A stretch of 44,723 nucleotides of DNA from JALZBN01 sp035525375 (GTDB lineage Bacteria > Actinomycetota > Acidimicrobiia > Acidimicrobiales > AC-14), in contig DATLEI010000028.1 of NCBI GenBank assembly GCA_035525375.1, positions 1 through 44,723 of the forward strand, written 5' to 3'. The position numbers and the translations under genes were made by a program. Below the pieces are notes generated by a model. That model saw nothing but the letters and a program-made list of their open reading frames with translations, did not search any database and was not told the DNA's origin. Every line of letters begins with the position of its first letter. Within the stretch, counting starts at the first letter, position 1. This document shows positions 16,204 to 28,555 of this stretch, piece by piece.

Positions 16204-18636
16204 TCAGCCCGAGCGAGCCTTGAGCTCGTCGAGCTCCTCGGGGGTCATGAGCACTGCCCTCGCCTTCGACCCCTCGGAGGGGCCGACAACCCCTCGGCGC
16301 TCCAGAAGGTCCATGAGGCGCCCGGCCCGAGCGAAGCCCAGGCGAAGCTTGCGCTGCAGCATCGACGTCGAGCCGAGCTGGGAACGGACCACTAGTTCCA
16401 TGGCCGCTTCGAGGTGCTCGTCGTCGCCATCTTCAGGGCCACGGTCGGATCCACCCGGCGCGTCCTCACCCTCGACGCCGTCGACGTACTGGGGCTGCGC
16501 CTGCCGCTTCCAGTGCGCAGCGACCTTGCGCACCTCGTCCTCGCCTACCCAGGCCCCCTGCACGCGCCGGGGCACATTCGACGACGCAATCGCGAGCAGC
16601 ATGTCGCCCTGCCCAATCAGGCGCTCGGCGCCCTGCTGGTCGAGGATCACCCGGCTGTCAGCGAGCGAGGTGACGGCGAATGCCAGGCGGGAAGGGATGT
16701 TGGCCTTGATCACACCGGTGATCACGTCGACCGACGGACGCTGGGTGGCGATCACCAGGTGGATACCTACGGCGCGCGCCATCTGTGCAAGGCGGCAGAT
16801 CGACTCCTCCACATCACGGGCGGCGACCATCATGAGGTCGTTCAGCTCGTCGACGACGACCAGGATGTACGGCAGCCGCTTGTACGTCGCCTCGACGCCC
16901 GCTTCCCGCTCTCGGCCACTCGGGCCGGGCTCAGAGGCCAACTCGCCCCGATCGAAGGCGGCGTTGTAGCCGGAGACGTCGCGGGCACCGACCTCAGCGA
17001 GCAGGTCGTAGCGTCGTTCCATCTCCCGGGTCGCCCACGACAGCGCATTAGCGGCCTTCTTCGGGTTCACGACGACCTGGGTCAACAGGTGAGGGAGGCC
17101 GTTGTACTGACCCAGCTCGACTCGCTTGGGGTCGACGAGGATCATGCGTACCTGCTCAGGAGTGGACCGCATCAGCACCGACGTGATCAGCGAGTTGATG
17201 CACGACGACTTGCCGGCCCCGGTCGCACCGGCGATGAGGATGTGGGGCATCTCGGCAAGGTTCGCCATGACGGGGCGGCCGGCGATGTCGCGGCCCATGG
17301 CGACCTCGAGCGGGTGGGTGGCGCGCCGGGCCTCGGGTGACGACAGGATGTCGCCCAGCAGCACCAGCTGTCGTGACTTGTTCGGCACCTCTACGCCTAT
17401 GGCCGAGCGGCCCGGGATCGGAGCCAAGATCCGCACGTCGGCCGACGCCATGGCGTAGGCGATGTCCTTGTGGAGGTTGGTGACCCGGGCCACCTTCACG
17501 CCGGGTCCCAAGGCGAGCTCGTAGCGCGTGACCGTCGGGCCCACGGTCATGCCGACGAGGCTGGTCTCCACCCCGTGGGTGGCCAGGGCCGCTTCGAGCG
17601 CCCGGCCCTCGGCCTCGACCAGCTTGCGGTCGACCTCGTGGGCCTCGCCCTTCTTGAGCAGGGTCAGGGCCGGGAGGTGCCAGGCGTTCGGTTCGGCCGC
17701 TGGCCCCAGGTCGATCGACAGCTGCTCTCCATCCGGCACCGGCTCGGTGGGCACGTGCACGACCGGTGTGATGCCGCCGGCGTCATCGACGTCGTCGACA
17801 TCGACATCGCCGTTGTAGCCGTACTGGGACTCGGCCAGCGCCGCCCCGGCCAGCACCGGCGCGGGCACCACCGCCGGAACCACCGCCGGAACCCCTGTCT
17901 TTGCGTCCGCGCTCGGCTCCGCTGGCGCGCCCGTTGTGGTGAACGTGCGCCACCAGCGGGCCGCGGCGGTGCCCGTCCAGCGCATGGCGCGCCCCATGCC
18001 GCTGAGGATCTGGCGAAGGTCGAGGTGGGCAGCGATCACGAGGCCGAGGGCGAGGACAGTCGCAAGTACGACCGCCGCGCCTCCAGTAGCGACTGCAGCT
18101 TGTAACGGAGACGCGGCCGCGGCGCCGATCACTCCACCGGCGTCACGGAGGGCACCCACCGGCGCGTCCAGGGAGGGCGAGCCTTTGGCCAGGCTCAGCA
18201 GCCCGGCGCCGGCGACGACCGCCAACCCGGATCCGACGGCCAACGCCGCCGGGTGCTCACGCGGCCGGCGCAGCACCAGGACGGCACCGAGGACGATGAG
18301 GGCCACAGGCACGATGACCCGGCCGGAGCCGACCGCGGTCGCTATTCCCCGATTGAGCCCCCGTCCAACCGGTCCGGCCCAGTCGCCATAGACACCCAAG
18401 CCGGCGACGAGGCCAACCATGACGAGCACCAGTCCGGCGATGTCCTGCCACTGCGACGCCAGCGAGGTGGCAAACGATCGCTTCTTGACCCGCGGCTTGG
18501 TCCGCGGCGTGCTCGGCGCGCGCCGAGGCGGCTTCCGGGCCGTTGATTTCCGGGCCACTGCCGGCTTGCGGGCCTTGGCCGGCGGCTTCTTTTTTTCAGG
18601 CGTTTTACGCCCGGTTGTCGTCGCCACAGTGGCCAC
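16204..18636 (-). CDS. ftsK: DNA translocase FtsK/SpoIIIE
   Basis: Septal double-stranded DNA pump that clears chromosome termini before division; 810 residues. A very basic Lys/Arg/Pro N-terminus (1-55) precedes four membrane helices (about 66-85, 106-123, 132-150 and 183-203), then a Pro/Val/Asp-rich linker (235-315). The motor follows: alpha/beta domains with Walker A GATGAGKS (470-477) and Walker B as VVVDELNDLMM, where most FtsKs read DE[FL]ADLMM. The C-terminal gamma winged helix (about 740-805), which reads polar sequences, is present. GTG start at 18636. The linker is short compared with E. coli FtsK, typical of the SpoIIIE-like form. Confidence 0.95.
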   Translation of the reverse strand: MATVATTTGRKTPEKKKPPAKARKPAVARKSTARKPPRRAPSTPRTKPRVKKRSFATSLASQWQDIAGLVLVMVGLVAGLGVYGDWAGPVGRGLNRGIATAVGSGRVIVPVALIVLGAVLVLRRPREHPAALAVGSGLAVVAGAGLLSLAKGSPSLDAPVGALRDAGGVIGAAAASPLQAAVATGGAAVVLATVLALGLVIAAHLDLRQILSGMGRAMRWTGTAAARWWRTFTTTGAPAEPSADAKTGVPAVVPAVVPAPVLAGAALAESQYGYNGDVDVDDVDDAGGITPVVHVPTEPVPDGEQLSIDLGPAAEPNAWHLPALTLLKKGEAHEVDRKLVEAEGRALEAALATHGVETSLVGMTVGPTVTRYELALGPGVKVARVTNLHKDIAYAMASADVRILAPIPGRSAIGVEVPNKSRQLVLLGDILSSPEARRATHPLEVAMGRDIAGRPVMANLAEMPHILIAGATGAGKSSCINSLITSVLMRSTPEQVRMILVDPKRVELGQYNGLPHLLTQVVVNPKKAANALSWATREMERRYDLLAEVGARDVSGYNAAFDRGELASEPGPSGREREAGVEATYKRLPYILVVVDELNDLMMVAARDVEESICRLAQMARAVGIHLVIATQRPSVDVITGVIKANIPSRLAFAVTSLADSRVILDQQGAERLIGQGDMLLAIASSNVPRRVQGAWVGEDEVRKVAAHWKRQAQPQYVDGVEGEDAPGGSDRGPEDGDDEHLEAAMELVVRSQLGSTSMLQRKLRLGFARAGRLMDLLERRGVVGPSEGSKARAVLMTPEELDELKARSG

Positions 18637-18712
18637 AACGGTAACACCAGCAACATCGCCAACCCGGGAGGTCGCCCGTTGCGATCCTGCAGGTTGCTAG
18701 TTAGCGTCTGGC

Positions 18713-19930
18713 ATGATCTTTTTCAGCGATCCGCTCCATGACGATTTCGCGAGCTTGGCCCTGGGCTTCGCTCCCTACGGGGGCAGTGACTTCGGGGAAA
18801 TCCAGGCGGTCGCGCTCGAGGTGAAGGAGGGCGACGACGGTTCCTTCCACGACTCGTTCGTCAAGCTCGCCCACCGCCGTATCGAGGAAGGCGACGCGGC
18901 TGCGGCGAAGGGGCATCGGGTCAGCGCACACGACTGCTACCTGCGCGCCGTGTGCTTCCTCGGCGTCGCCTACCACCCCCTCTACGGAACACCGGTCGAC
19001 CCCCGCCTCGTCGACACGTTCCACCTCGAGATGAACACCTTCGATCGGGCGATGGAAATGCTCGATCCGCCTGGCGAGAAGCTCGACATCCCCTACGAGA
19101 ACACCACGATGCCGGGGTACTTCTTGCGCGCTCCGGGGCACGCGAACGAAGTGCGGCCAGTGGTCGTCGTAGGCGGCGGCTGGGACTCCACCTACGACCT
19201 GAACCATGTCGGCATAGGCGTGGCCGCCTTGCGGCGCGGGTATCACGTCCTCCTCCACGACGGTCCTGGCCAGGGCCGACCTCTCATCGACGAAGGGCTA
19301 CCGCTGCGCCACGACTGGGAGAAAGTGGTCACTCCCGTCGTCGACGCGGCACTTGCCATCGACGTCGTCGACCCGGATCGGATCGTGTACCACGCGTGGA
19401 GTCTCGGCGGCTACATGGCGCCACGGGCCGCCGCGTACGAACACCGGCTGGGCGCCATCGTCGCCGATCCCGGCCAGCTCGACGTAGGCGTGAAGTTCTT
19501 CGGCATCATGAAGATGTTCGGTCTCGACGACGCCGCCGTCGCCCGGCTGCCGGCCCTCGATCCCGATGACGAGAAGAAGGCACTGGACGCCATAGAGAGC
19601 AACCGCTCACTGCGCTGGAAGATCCTGCAGCGCGGCTATTGGACCAACGCCGCGACAGACCTGTCGTCGTACCTCGTTGAGATGGCCAAGTGGAAACTCG
19701 AGCCCGATGAGGTCGCTGCCATCCAGTGCCCGACACTCATCACTGCGGCTGAGTCCGACCCGGTGTCGTCGAACGCGAAGGCCCTCTACGACGGGCTCAC
19801 CTGCCCCAAGACGTTCATCGAATTCCAGGACGCCGACGGCGCTGGAGCACACTGCGAGGCGCTCAACCGCTCGATGGCCAACCGGGTGATCATCGATTGG
19901 CTCGACGAGACGCTCAACGTGCACGGCTGA
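18713..19930 (+). CDS. Alpha/beta hydrolase
   Basis: A 405-residue cytoplasmic hydrolase. The nucleophile elbow is HAWSLGGY with Ser230, acid and base candidates are Asp in ESDPVSS and His in GAGAHCE, and an oxyanion stretch lies near VVVGGGWDST (151-160). A long N-terminal helical part (1-130) before the core resembles the cap arrangement of FrsA-like and 2,6-dihydropseudooxynicotine hydrolase-like enzymes, so C-C bond or ester hydrolysis are both possible. The substrate is unknown. The ATG has no ribosome binding site and a TAGTTA box lies upstream, so it may be leaderless. It diverges from ftsK and converges with rnj. Confidence 0.85.
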   Translation: MIFFSDPLHDDFASLALGFAPYGGSDFGEIQAVALEVKEGDDGSFHDSFVKLAHRRIEEGDAAAAKGHRVSAHDCYLRAVCFLGVAYHPLYGTPVDPRLVDTFHLEMNTFDRAMEMLDPPGEKLDIPYENTTMPGYFLRAPGHANEVRPVVVVGGGWDSTYDLNHVGIGVAALRRGYHVLLHDGPGQGRPLIDEGLPLRHDWEKVVTPVVDAALAIDVVDPDRIVYHAWSLGGYMAPRAAAYEHRLGAIVADPGQLDVGVKFFGIMKMFGLDDAAVARLPALDPDDEKKALDAIESNRSLRWKILQRGYWTNAATDLSSYLVEMAKWKLEPDEVAAIQCPTLITAAESDPVSSNAKALYDGLTCPKTFIEFQDADGAGAHCEALNRSMANRVIIDWLDETLNVHG

Positions 19931-19956
19931 GCGTTGCCAAGAGTTTCGTCTGCCGT

Positions 19957-21651
19957 TTAGGCCTCGATGACCACCGGGACGATCATGGGCTTGCGCTTGG
20001 TGCGCTCGTTCACGAACCGCCCCGCAGCCTGACGAATGCGCCGCTTGAGGTTCTCCATGTCGGGGACGCCTTCGTCGGCGGCCTCCTCCAGGCTGTTCAA
20101 GATCCGTTGCCGGGCCTCGTCGAGCAGGGTTTCGGCCTCGGAGGCGTGCACCCAGCCCCGGGTGATGATCTCGGGATCGGTGAGCACTTCGCCAGAGTGG
20201 GCATCGACGACGACCACGACCACGATCACGCCCTCGTCGGCCAGGACGCGCCGGTCACGCAACACACCGTGGCCCACGTCACCCACGATTCCGTCGACGT
20301 AGAGGAAGCCAGCCGGAACCGAGCCGGCGAAGTCGATCCCCCCATCGGTGAGCTCGATCACGTCACCGTCCTCGGCGAGCAACACATTGGACTCGCGCAC
20401 ACCCATCTCGATCGCCAGCTCGGCGTGATGGGTGAGGTGGCGGAACTCGCCGTGCACCGGAATAAAGGACTGCGGCCGGGCAACCGAGAGCAACGTCGCC
20501 AGTTCGCCCCGCATCGCATGGCCGGTGGCATGGACATGAGCGATGCCTGCGTGCACGACCTCAGCGCCCTTGCGGTACAGACCGTCGATCACCTTGTTCA
20601 CGCTGTGCTCGTTCCCCGGGATGGCGTTGGCGCTGATGATCACCACGTCGCCGTCGGCGAGGTGCAGCCACTTGTTCTCCCCGGCAGCCATGAGGGAGAT
20701 CGCCGACATGGGCTCACCTTGAGAGCCGGTGGAGATGATGCAGACGCGCGCCGGGTCGAGGTCGCCGATGGCCTCGATGTCGACGAGGTTGGCATCGGGG
20801 ATGTGCAACAGGCCCATCTTGCGGGCGAGGGTGACGTTCTTCGCCATCGAGCGCCCCAACGTGGCGATGGTGCGCCCTGTGCCGACCGCGGCGTCGGCGA
20901 TCTGTTGGATGCGGTGAAGGTGGCTGGCGAAGCAGGCAGTGATGATGCGGTGCCCGTGGTGATCGCGAAAGAGGTTTCGTAGCGAGGCACCCACTGAGCT
21001 CTCACTTGCTGAGTGACCCGGCTCCTCAGCGTTGGTCGAATCCGAGAGCAACAGCCGGATACCGGGGTCTTTGCCGAGCGCGCCGATTCGGCCGAGGTCG
21101 GTGAGCCGGCCGTCGACGGGGTTGAGGTCGATCTTGAAGTCACCCGAGTGCAGGATGATGCCCTGGGGCGTGTGGAACGCTGTCGCGAAGCCATGCGGCA
21201 CCGAATGGGTGACCGGGATGAACTCACAATCGAAGGGTCCGATGCGGCGCCGTTCGCCGTCAGCCACTGTGTTGAAGCTCGTGCGATCGAGTAGACCGCC
21301 CTCTTCGATGCGGTTGCGGGCCAGACCGAGGGTCAGCTCCGATCCGTAGAGCGGGAACGACATCTCCCGGAGCAGGTACGAAAGCGCGCCCATGTGGTCT
21401 TCATGGCCGTGAGTGATGATGCAGCCCTCGATGCGCTCGGCGTTCTCGCGCAGCCAGGTGAAATCGGGGAGTACCAAATCGACGCCGAGCATCTCGGCTT
21501 CGGGGAACATGAGGCCGCAGTCGAGGAGCATGATGCGCCCCTCCTGCTCGACGCCCGCGCAGTTACGGCCGATCTCGCCCAGGCCGCCGAGGAAGGTGAT
21601 GCGTACGGGATCAGGCAAGTGTGGCCAGTACTTCTCGGGCCCGGTCTTCAA
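19957..21651 (-). CDS. rnj: Ribonuclease J
   Basis: Metallo-beta-lactamase/beta-CASP nuclease with endo- and 5'-3' exonuclease activity in RNA decay and rRNA maturation. Zinc ligands are visible in HGHEDH (81-86), SGDFKID and IPVHGEFRHL, with the C-terminal domain intact; 564 residues in the longest form. The listed TTG start (21651) overlaps dapA by 41 nt. A second TTG at 21618 gives an N-terminus nearer the family pattern (PDPVRITFLGGLGEIG) and an 8-nt overlap, and may be the true start. The dapA-rnj order is conserved in actinobacteria. Confidence 0.94.
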   Translation of the reverse strand: MKTGPEKYWPHLPDPVRITFLGGLGEIGRNCAGVEQEGRIMLLDCGLMFPEAEMLGVDLVLPDFTWLRENAERIEGCIITHGHEDHMGALSYLLREMSFPLYGSELTLGLARNRIEEGGLLDRTSFNTVADGERRRIGPFDCEFIPVTHSVPHGFATAFHTPQGIILHSGDFKIDLNPVDGRLTDLGRIGALGKDPGIRLLLSDSTNAEEPGHSASESSVGASLRNLFRDHHGHRIITACFASHLHRIQQIADAAVGTGRTIATLGRSMAKNVTLARKMGLLHIPDANLVDIEAIGDLDPARVCIISTGSQGEPMSAISLMAAGENKWLHLADGDVVIISANAIPGNEHSVNKVIDGLYRKGAEVVHAGIAHVHATGHAMRGELATLLSVARPQSFIPVHGEFRHLTHHAELAIEMGVRESNVLLAEDGDVIELTDGGIDFAGSVPAGFLYVDGIVGDVGHGVLRDRRVLADEGVIVVVVVVDAHSGEVLTDPEIITRGWVHASEAETLLDEARQRILNSLEEAADEGVPDMENLKRRIRQAAGRFVNERTKRKPMIVPVVIEA

Positions 21652-22498
21652 GACCCTCGGGCGCAGGACCCATCGGCAAGCGGCACTGCCCTACCGGCTG
21701 GCCCAGCACCCGCATCATCGCTTTGGCTGGCAGAGGGTTTGGCGCTGCGTCACTTGTCTCGAACGCATACGAATCGAATAACAGGGTGTTGACCTCCCGG
21801 GCCCGTTGCACGTCGCCCTTTGCGAACGACGCGATCATTTCGGAGAATTGCGGACCGGCCCAATGTGTAGCCACGCCCACCACGCCGACGGCACCGACGC
21901 TCAAGAGTGGCAGCGTCAAGGAATCGTCACCGCTGTAGAGCTCAAAGCTATCGGGTGTGGCAGCAACCAAGCGCGCCGACGTGGCCGGGTCGCCTGCGGC
22001 GTCCTTGACGCCCACGACATTTGGTGTGGTCGTGGCCAGACGGACGAGGACGTCGTTCGACACCTTCCGGCCCGTGCGCACCGGGATGTCATAGATGAGA
22101 ACCGGTAGATCGGAGGCTGCGGCAACGGCGCGGAAATGCGCCTCGATACCTGCTTGCGACGGACGGTTGTAATAGGGCGTCACCACGAGCGCGCCGGTGA
22201 CGCCTGTACTTGCGGCCTTGCGGGTCAGGTCGACGGAATGGGCCGTGTCGTTGCTGCTGCTCCCCGCGACCACTGGGATGGTGACCGCCTCGGTCACGGC
22301 GCGCCAGAGGTCAAGCTTCTCCTCGTCGCTCAGGACCGATCCTTCGCCGGTCGTTCCGGCGACGACCAGGCCGTCGCTGCCGTGGTCACCGAGCCAACGG
22401 GCAAGCGATGCGGCGGCATCGAGGTCGATTCGCCCATCGTCGTCGAACGGCGTCACCATGGCCGTGACGACTGCACCGAACCTTCCCACGCGAGGCAC
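21611..22498 (-). CDS. dapA: 4-hydroxy-tetrahydrodipicolinate synthase
   Basis: Class I aldolase condensing pyruvate with aspartate semialdehyde, the first committed step of lysine/DAP synthesis; 295 residues. Schiff-base Lys165 in GVKDAAGD, Tyr136 in YDIPVRTG and Thr49/Thr50 in AGTTGEG form the expected active site, with Arg141 for the substrate carboxylate. The family norm Y-N-[VI]-P-x-R-T is only slightly altered. The GTG start at 22498 has a second GTG three codons later. It overlaps rnj and follows the histidine kinase by 51 nt on the same strand. Confidence 0.95.
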   Translation of the reverse strand: MPRVGRFGAVVTAMVTPFDDDGRIDLDAAASLARWLGDHGSDGLVVAGTTGEGSVLSDEEKLDLWRAVTEAVTIPVVAGSSSNDTAHSVDLTRKAASTGVTGALVVTPYYNRPSQAGIEAHFRAVAAASDLPVLIYDIPVRTGRKVSNDVLVRLATTTPNVVGVKDAAGDPATSARLVAATPDSFELYSGDDSLTLPLLSVGAVGVVGVATHWAGPQFSEMIASFAKGDVQRAREVNTLLFDSYAFETSDAAPNPLPAKAMMRVLGQPVGQCRLPMGPAPEGLEDRAREVLATLA

Positions 22499-22549
22499 CC
22501 TACCAGCGGGTTTGCTCCGTCTTTTGTCTCGGCGGCTGGCCCCGATCGC

Positions 22550-25537
<2,988 letters not shown>

Positions 25538-25584
25538 TCCTTTAGAATCGACATTCCCGACGTTGGCCTTGACCAGCCATTTTC

Positions 25585-26358
25585 ATGCCCCGGCGCCAGC
25601 ACGCCGTAGCGTCAGAAACCGTGGACCCAGTGGACGACGAACAACCGGATCCGGCCGAAGCCGAGACCACAGCCCAAGACGAGGCAGCGAAGCCCAACCG
25701 GCGCGTACTCTGGCTCTTGGTCACCCCCCTGCTCGTCATCTGGGTCGGTGCCACCATTGCGACAGCGCTCACTCCCACGCTCGCGACCAAGCACCCGCTC
25801 CTGCTCATCGCCCTCGACCCGCGCAACCGCAACCTGGTGCTGGCCCGACACGTCGATCTGGTGCCGTTCTTCGTCGTGGGCGTATTCCGGCGCATGCTGA
25901 CCGATCCGCTGTACTACCTGCTCGGCCGGCTCTACGGTGATGCGACCATCCGGTGGCTCGAACGAAATGCCGGGGGCGGCCAAGTCGTGCGCTGGGCGGA
26001 GAAGGCGTTCGCCAAGGCGTCGTATCTGATTGTTTTTCTATGGCCGGGACCAATCGTGTGCGCGCTGGCCGGCGCGGCCGGAATGCGGGTACGGGCGTTC
26101 ATCATCACCAATGTCGCCGGCACGATCACGGCCGTCGTCGCCCTCCGTCTGTCGGGTGACCTCCTCGGCGGTCCGGTCGACGCCATCCTCGGATTCTTCA
26201 ACCGCAACCTGCTGGTCACGACCGCCGCCACCATCGTCCTTGTGGTGCTGTCGTTGTTCCTCGGCCGGCTCGACAACGAACCGTCGATCAAGGACCTGGA
26301 GGCGGAGATCGATGCCGAGGAGACCGAGGACGCGACGGAGCGGGCTGCCGAAGAATGA
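25585..26358 (+). CDS. DedA/VTT-like membrane protein
   Basis: A 257-residue membrane protein. An acidic cytoplasmic N-terminus (1-38) precedes a helix (about 40-62), a reentrant/amphipathic region with RMLTDPLYYLLGRLYG, further hydrophobic segments around 145-190 and 205-230, and an acidic C-terminus. The pattern resembles the VTT (DedA/SNARE-associated) fold, but the conserved acidic and Arg residues of standard DedA proteins are only partly matched. It may be a divergent lipid scramblase or flippase-like protein. Next to a canonical DedA gene 32 nt downstream, so a paired function is likely. It diverges from the histidine kinase across 47 nt. Confidence 0.7.
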   Translation: MPRRQHAVASETVDPVDDEQPDPAEAETTAQDEAAKPNRRVLWLLVTPLLVIWVGATIATALTPTLATKHPLLLIALDPRNRNLVLARHVDLVPFFVVGVFRRMLTDPLYYLLGRLYGDATIRWLERNAGGGQVVRWAEKAFAKASYLIVFLWPGPIVCALAGAAGMRVRAFIITNVAGTITAVVALRLSGDLLGGPVDAILGFFNRNLLVTTAATIVLVVLSLFLGRLDNEPSIKDLEAEIDAEETEDATERAAEE

Positions 26359-26390
26359 CCGCTGTCCCGGGCGGGTGACACACTCCCGGG

Positions 26391-27071
26391 ATGGACTGGA
26401 GTTGGATCACCACGACCATCGTGGATTACGGATACCTCGCCATCTTCTTGCTCATGGTCGCCGAGTCGGCGTGCATCCCGATCCCGAGCGAGGTGACGAT
26501 GCTTTTTGGTGGCGCGCTCGCCAACGCAACCTTCGTCGCCAGCCTGTCGGGGAGCCCCGAGCCCCTCAACGTGGTCCTTGTGGGGGTCGCGGGGACACTC
26601 GGCAACCTGGTTGGTTCCTGGATCGCCTGGAGCGTCGGTTACTGGGGTGGACGCCCGATGATCGAACGTTTCGGTCGCTTCGTCCTTCTGCGCCAGCACC
26701 ATGTCGACAAAACGGAGCTCTGGTTCGAGAAGCACGGGGAGGCCGCTGTGTTCGTTGGCCGCCTGCTACCCGTGATCCGGACCTTCATCAGCCTGCCAGC
26801 CGGCGTCACCCGGATGAACTTCGGCAAGTTCAGCATCTACACCTTCGCCGGGTGCATCCCCTGGACCTTCGCGCTTGCTTTTGCCGGTTACGGGCTTGGT
26901 AGCCAGTGGGAATCGGTCGAGGAAAACCTGCGACCGGTGAGCATCGTCATCGGCCTGATCGTCCTCGCGGTCGCTGGGTGGTGGCTCATCCGTCAGGTGC
27001 GGCGTCGCCAGACAGTCACGGCGCAGTTGGCAGAGGCGTCAGGGGCGTCGGAGGCGTCAGAGGTCGAGTAG
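26391..27071 (+). CDS. DedA-family membrane protein
   Basis: A 226-residue integral membrane protein of the DedA family, relatives of which act in undecaprenyl-phosphate or phospholipid translocation. Diagnostic elements are AESACIPIPSEVTMLFGGAL near the N-terminus with the conserved Glu, and the reentrant motif FVGRLLPVIRTFISLPAGV with its two Arg residues. About four membrane spans are predicted, and an Ala/Ser/Glu-rich tail ends the protein. The conserved residues are intact, in contrast to the upstream neighbour. Its 3' end overlaps the convergent dapB by 15 nt. Confidence 0.9.
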   Translation: MDWSWITTTIVDYGYLAIFLLMVAESACIPIPSEVTMLFGGALANATFVASLSGSPEPLNVVLVGVAGTLGNLVGSWIAWSVGYWGGRPMIERFGRFVLLRQHHVDKTELWFEKHGEAAVFVGRLLPVIRTFISLPAGVTRMNFGKFSIYTFAGCIPWTFALAFAGYGLGSQWESVEENLRPVSIVIGLIVLAVAGWWLIRQVRRRQTVTAQLAEASGASEASEVE

Positions 27072-27845
27072 CGCGTCGAGACCAACGGTGAGTCCGGGGC
27101 GCTCAGCTACCGCTTTTATCGCCATGACGACGCCCGGCATGAACGACAGGCGGTCGTAGGAGTCATGACGGATGGAGAGGCTCTGCCCCGCGGTTCCCAG
27201 CAGAACCTCCTGGTGCGCCACCAGACCACGGAGCCGGACCGAATGCATCCGGATACCGCCCGGTCCGAGGCCGCCCCGGGCACCGTCGACGACAGTCTTC
27301 TCAGTCGGGTCCCGGCCCCACTCGCTCGATGCGGCCGCCATCCGTTCTGCCGTGAGCAGCGAGGTACCGGACGGCGCGTCGAGCTTCTGATCGTGATGCA
27401 GTTCAATGATCTCGGCCGTCTCGAAATAGGGCGCGGCCAACTCAGCGAAACGCATCATCAGCACCGCGCCGATGGAGAAGTTCGGGGCGATGAAGCAGTT
27501 GCTGGACGTGAACTGAGCCGCGAAATCCTGGTAGTCGGCGGGGGTAAAGCCGGTCGTGCCAACAACTGCGTGCACACCGTTGTCGGCGCACCACGCCAGG
27601 TTCTGGCGCGCCGCGTCAACCTGAGTGAAGTCCACAGCCACTTGAGCGCCCGACCGGATGAGTGCGTCGCCGCTGGGGGCGATCTGCCCGGGAACCGGCG
27701 CGCCGGTCACCTGACGAAGGTCGATGCCGGCGCGGAAGGGGTCGACGGCGACGACGAGCTCCAGTTCAGGGTCCTCGGCCACCGCCCGGCACACGGTCGA
27801 ACCCATCTTGCCGCCGGCCCCGAACACACCCACGCGAATTGTCAC
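27057..27845 (-). CDS. dapB: 4-hydroxy-tetrahydrodipicolinate reductase
   Basis: NAD(P)H-dependent reductase of the DAP/lysine pathway, using the product of DapA; 262 residues. The nucleotide-binding GAGGKMG (9-15) lies at the N-terminus, and the catalytic motif ELHHDQKLDAPSGT is intact. GTG start at 27843-27845 has a G-rich ribosome binding site; the longer open frame upstream runs into the YceH-family gene and is not coding. It is the last gene of the rpsO-pnp-M16-yceH-dapB group, 22 nt after its neighbour, and overlaps the convergent DedA gene by 15 nt. Confidence 0.95.
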   Translation of the reverse strand: MTIRVGVFGAGGKMGSTVCRAVAEDPELELVVAVDPFRAGIDLRQVTGAPVPGQIAPSGDALIRSGAQVAVDFTQVDAARQNLAWCADNGVHAVVGTTGFTPADYQDFAAQFTSSNCFIAPNFSIGAVLMMRFAELAAPYFETAEIIELHHDQKLDAPSGTSLLTAERMAAASSEWGRDPTEKTVVDGARGGLGPGGIRMHSVRLRGLVAHQEVLLGTAGQSLSIRHDSYDRLSFMPGVVMAIKAVAERPGLTVGLDALLDL

Positions 27846-27867
27846 CGTGCCCCCCGGGCGGAAACTG

Positions 27868-28509
27868 TCATCGTGAGCGAAGGGTATCCAGGTCTCGTCG
27901 TAAGGCGGCGACCTGTTCCTCCAGGGCGGCGACCTGTTCTTCCAGGGCGGCGACCCTGCCGGCGAGGCCCGGGCCGCGCTCCGATGTCCGCTGTTCGTCA
28001 CCGCCCAGTTCCGCCTCTAGCTCGGCGAGGAGCTGGATATAGCGCGCCTCTCGCTGGCCCGGCCGTTGGGGCAGACGAGTGACGGACGGCTCGTCACCAC
28101 GAGAGAGCACCTCGAGCTCGTTTTCGACCTCCTCGAGCGACTCGTAGGAGGCCATGCGTTCGGTACGACTACGCAACTCACTGAGGGTTTGCGGCCCGCG
28201 TAGAAGCATGACCGCGATGAGGGCAAGTTGGCGGGCGTCCATGCCGGTTACCTCGTCGAGCACCTGGCGATAACGGGTCACCGACCGGCCGTGCGACGGG
28301 TACACCCACCTCACCAGGCTCTTGTCCTTCAGCGTCGCCAGGGTCGCCTCTACTGTCGACTGGCTGTAGTTGACCACCGGGTAGCGGTTCGACGATTGGT
28401 TACAGGCGGCGACGAGGGCGTTCAGGGTCAAGGGATACTGATCGGGTGTGGTGAGCTGCTTTTCAACCAACGACCCGATGACGCGAGCTTCCTCAGGTTC
28501 GAGCTGCAC
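27868..28509 (-). CDS. yceH: YceH/DUF480 family protein with C-terminal coiled coil
   Basis: A 213-residue protein of the UPF0502 (YceH) family, built of two winged-helix domains and of unknown function. The signature EARVIGSLVEKQLTTPDQYP and NALVAACNQSSNR at the N-terminus is clear, as is LLRGPQTLSELRSRTERM in the middle. The last 30 residues form a short coiled coil of exact heptad repeats (VAALEEQ twice, then VAALRRD) encoded by a 21-bp tandem repeat. The start is GTG at 28507-28509, which fits the family N-terminus; the longer frame overlaps the M16 gene. DNA or RNA binding is plausible from the fold only. Confidence 0.85.
   Translation of the reverse strand: MQLEPEEARVIGSLVEKQLTTPDQYPLTLNALVAACNQSSNRYPVVNYSQSTVEATLATLKDKSLVRWVYPSHGRSVTRYRQVLDEVTGMDARQLALIAVMLLRGPQTLSELRSRTERMASYESLEEVENELEVLSRGDEPSVTRLPQRPGQREARYIQLLAELEAELGGDEQRTSERGPGLAGRVAALEEQVAALEEQVAALRRDLDTLRSR
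27904..27957. repeat. 21-bp tandem repeat inside the YceH coiled coil
   Basis: Two copies (27904-27924 and 27925-27945), differing at one base, plus 12 nt of a third encode the VAALEEQ heptads. Such in-frame repeats can change copy number and so lengthen or shorten the coil. Confidence 0.85.
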
Positions 28510-28555
28510 CCGACGAGAGTAGGTCAGGGCCCGGAACGGCCCTCGCCGTCGAGAA

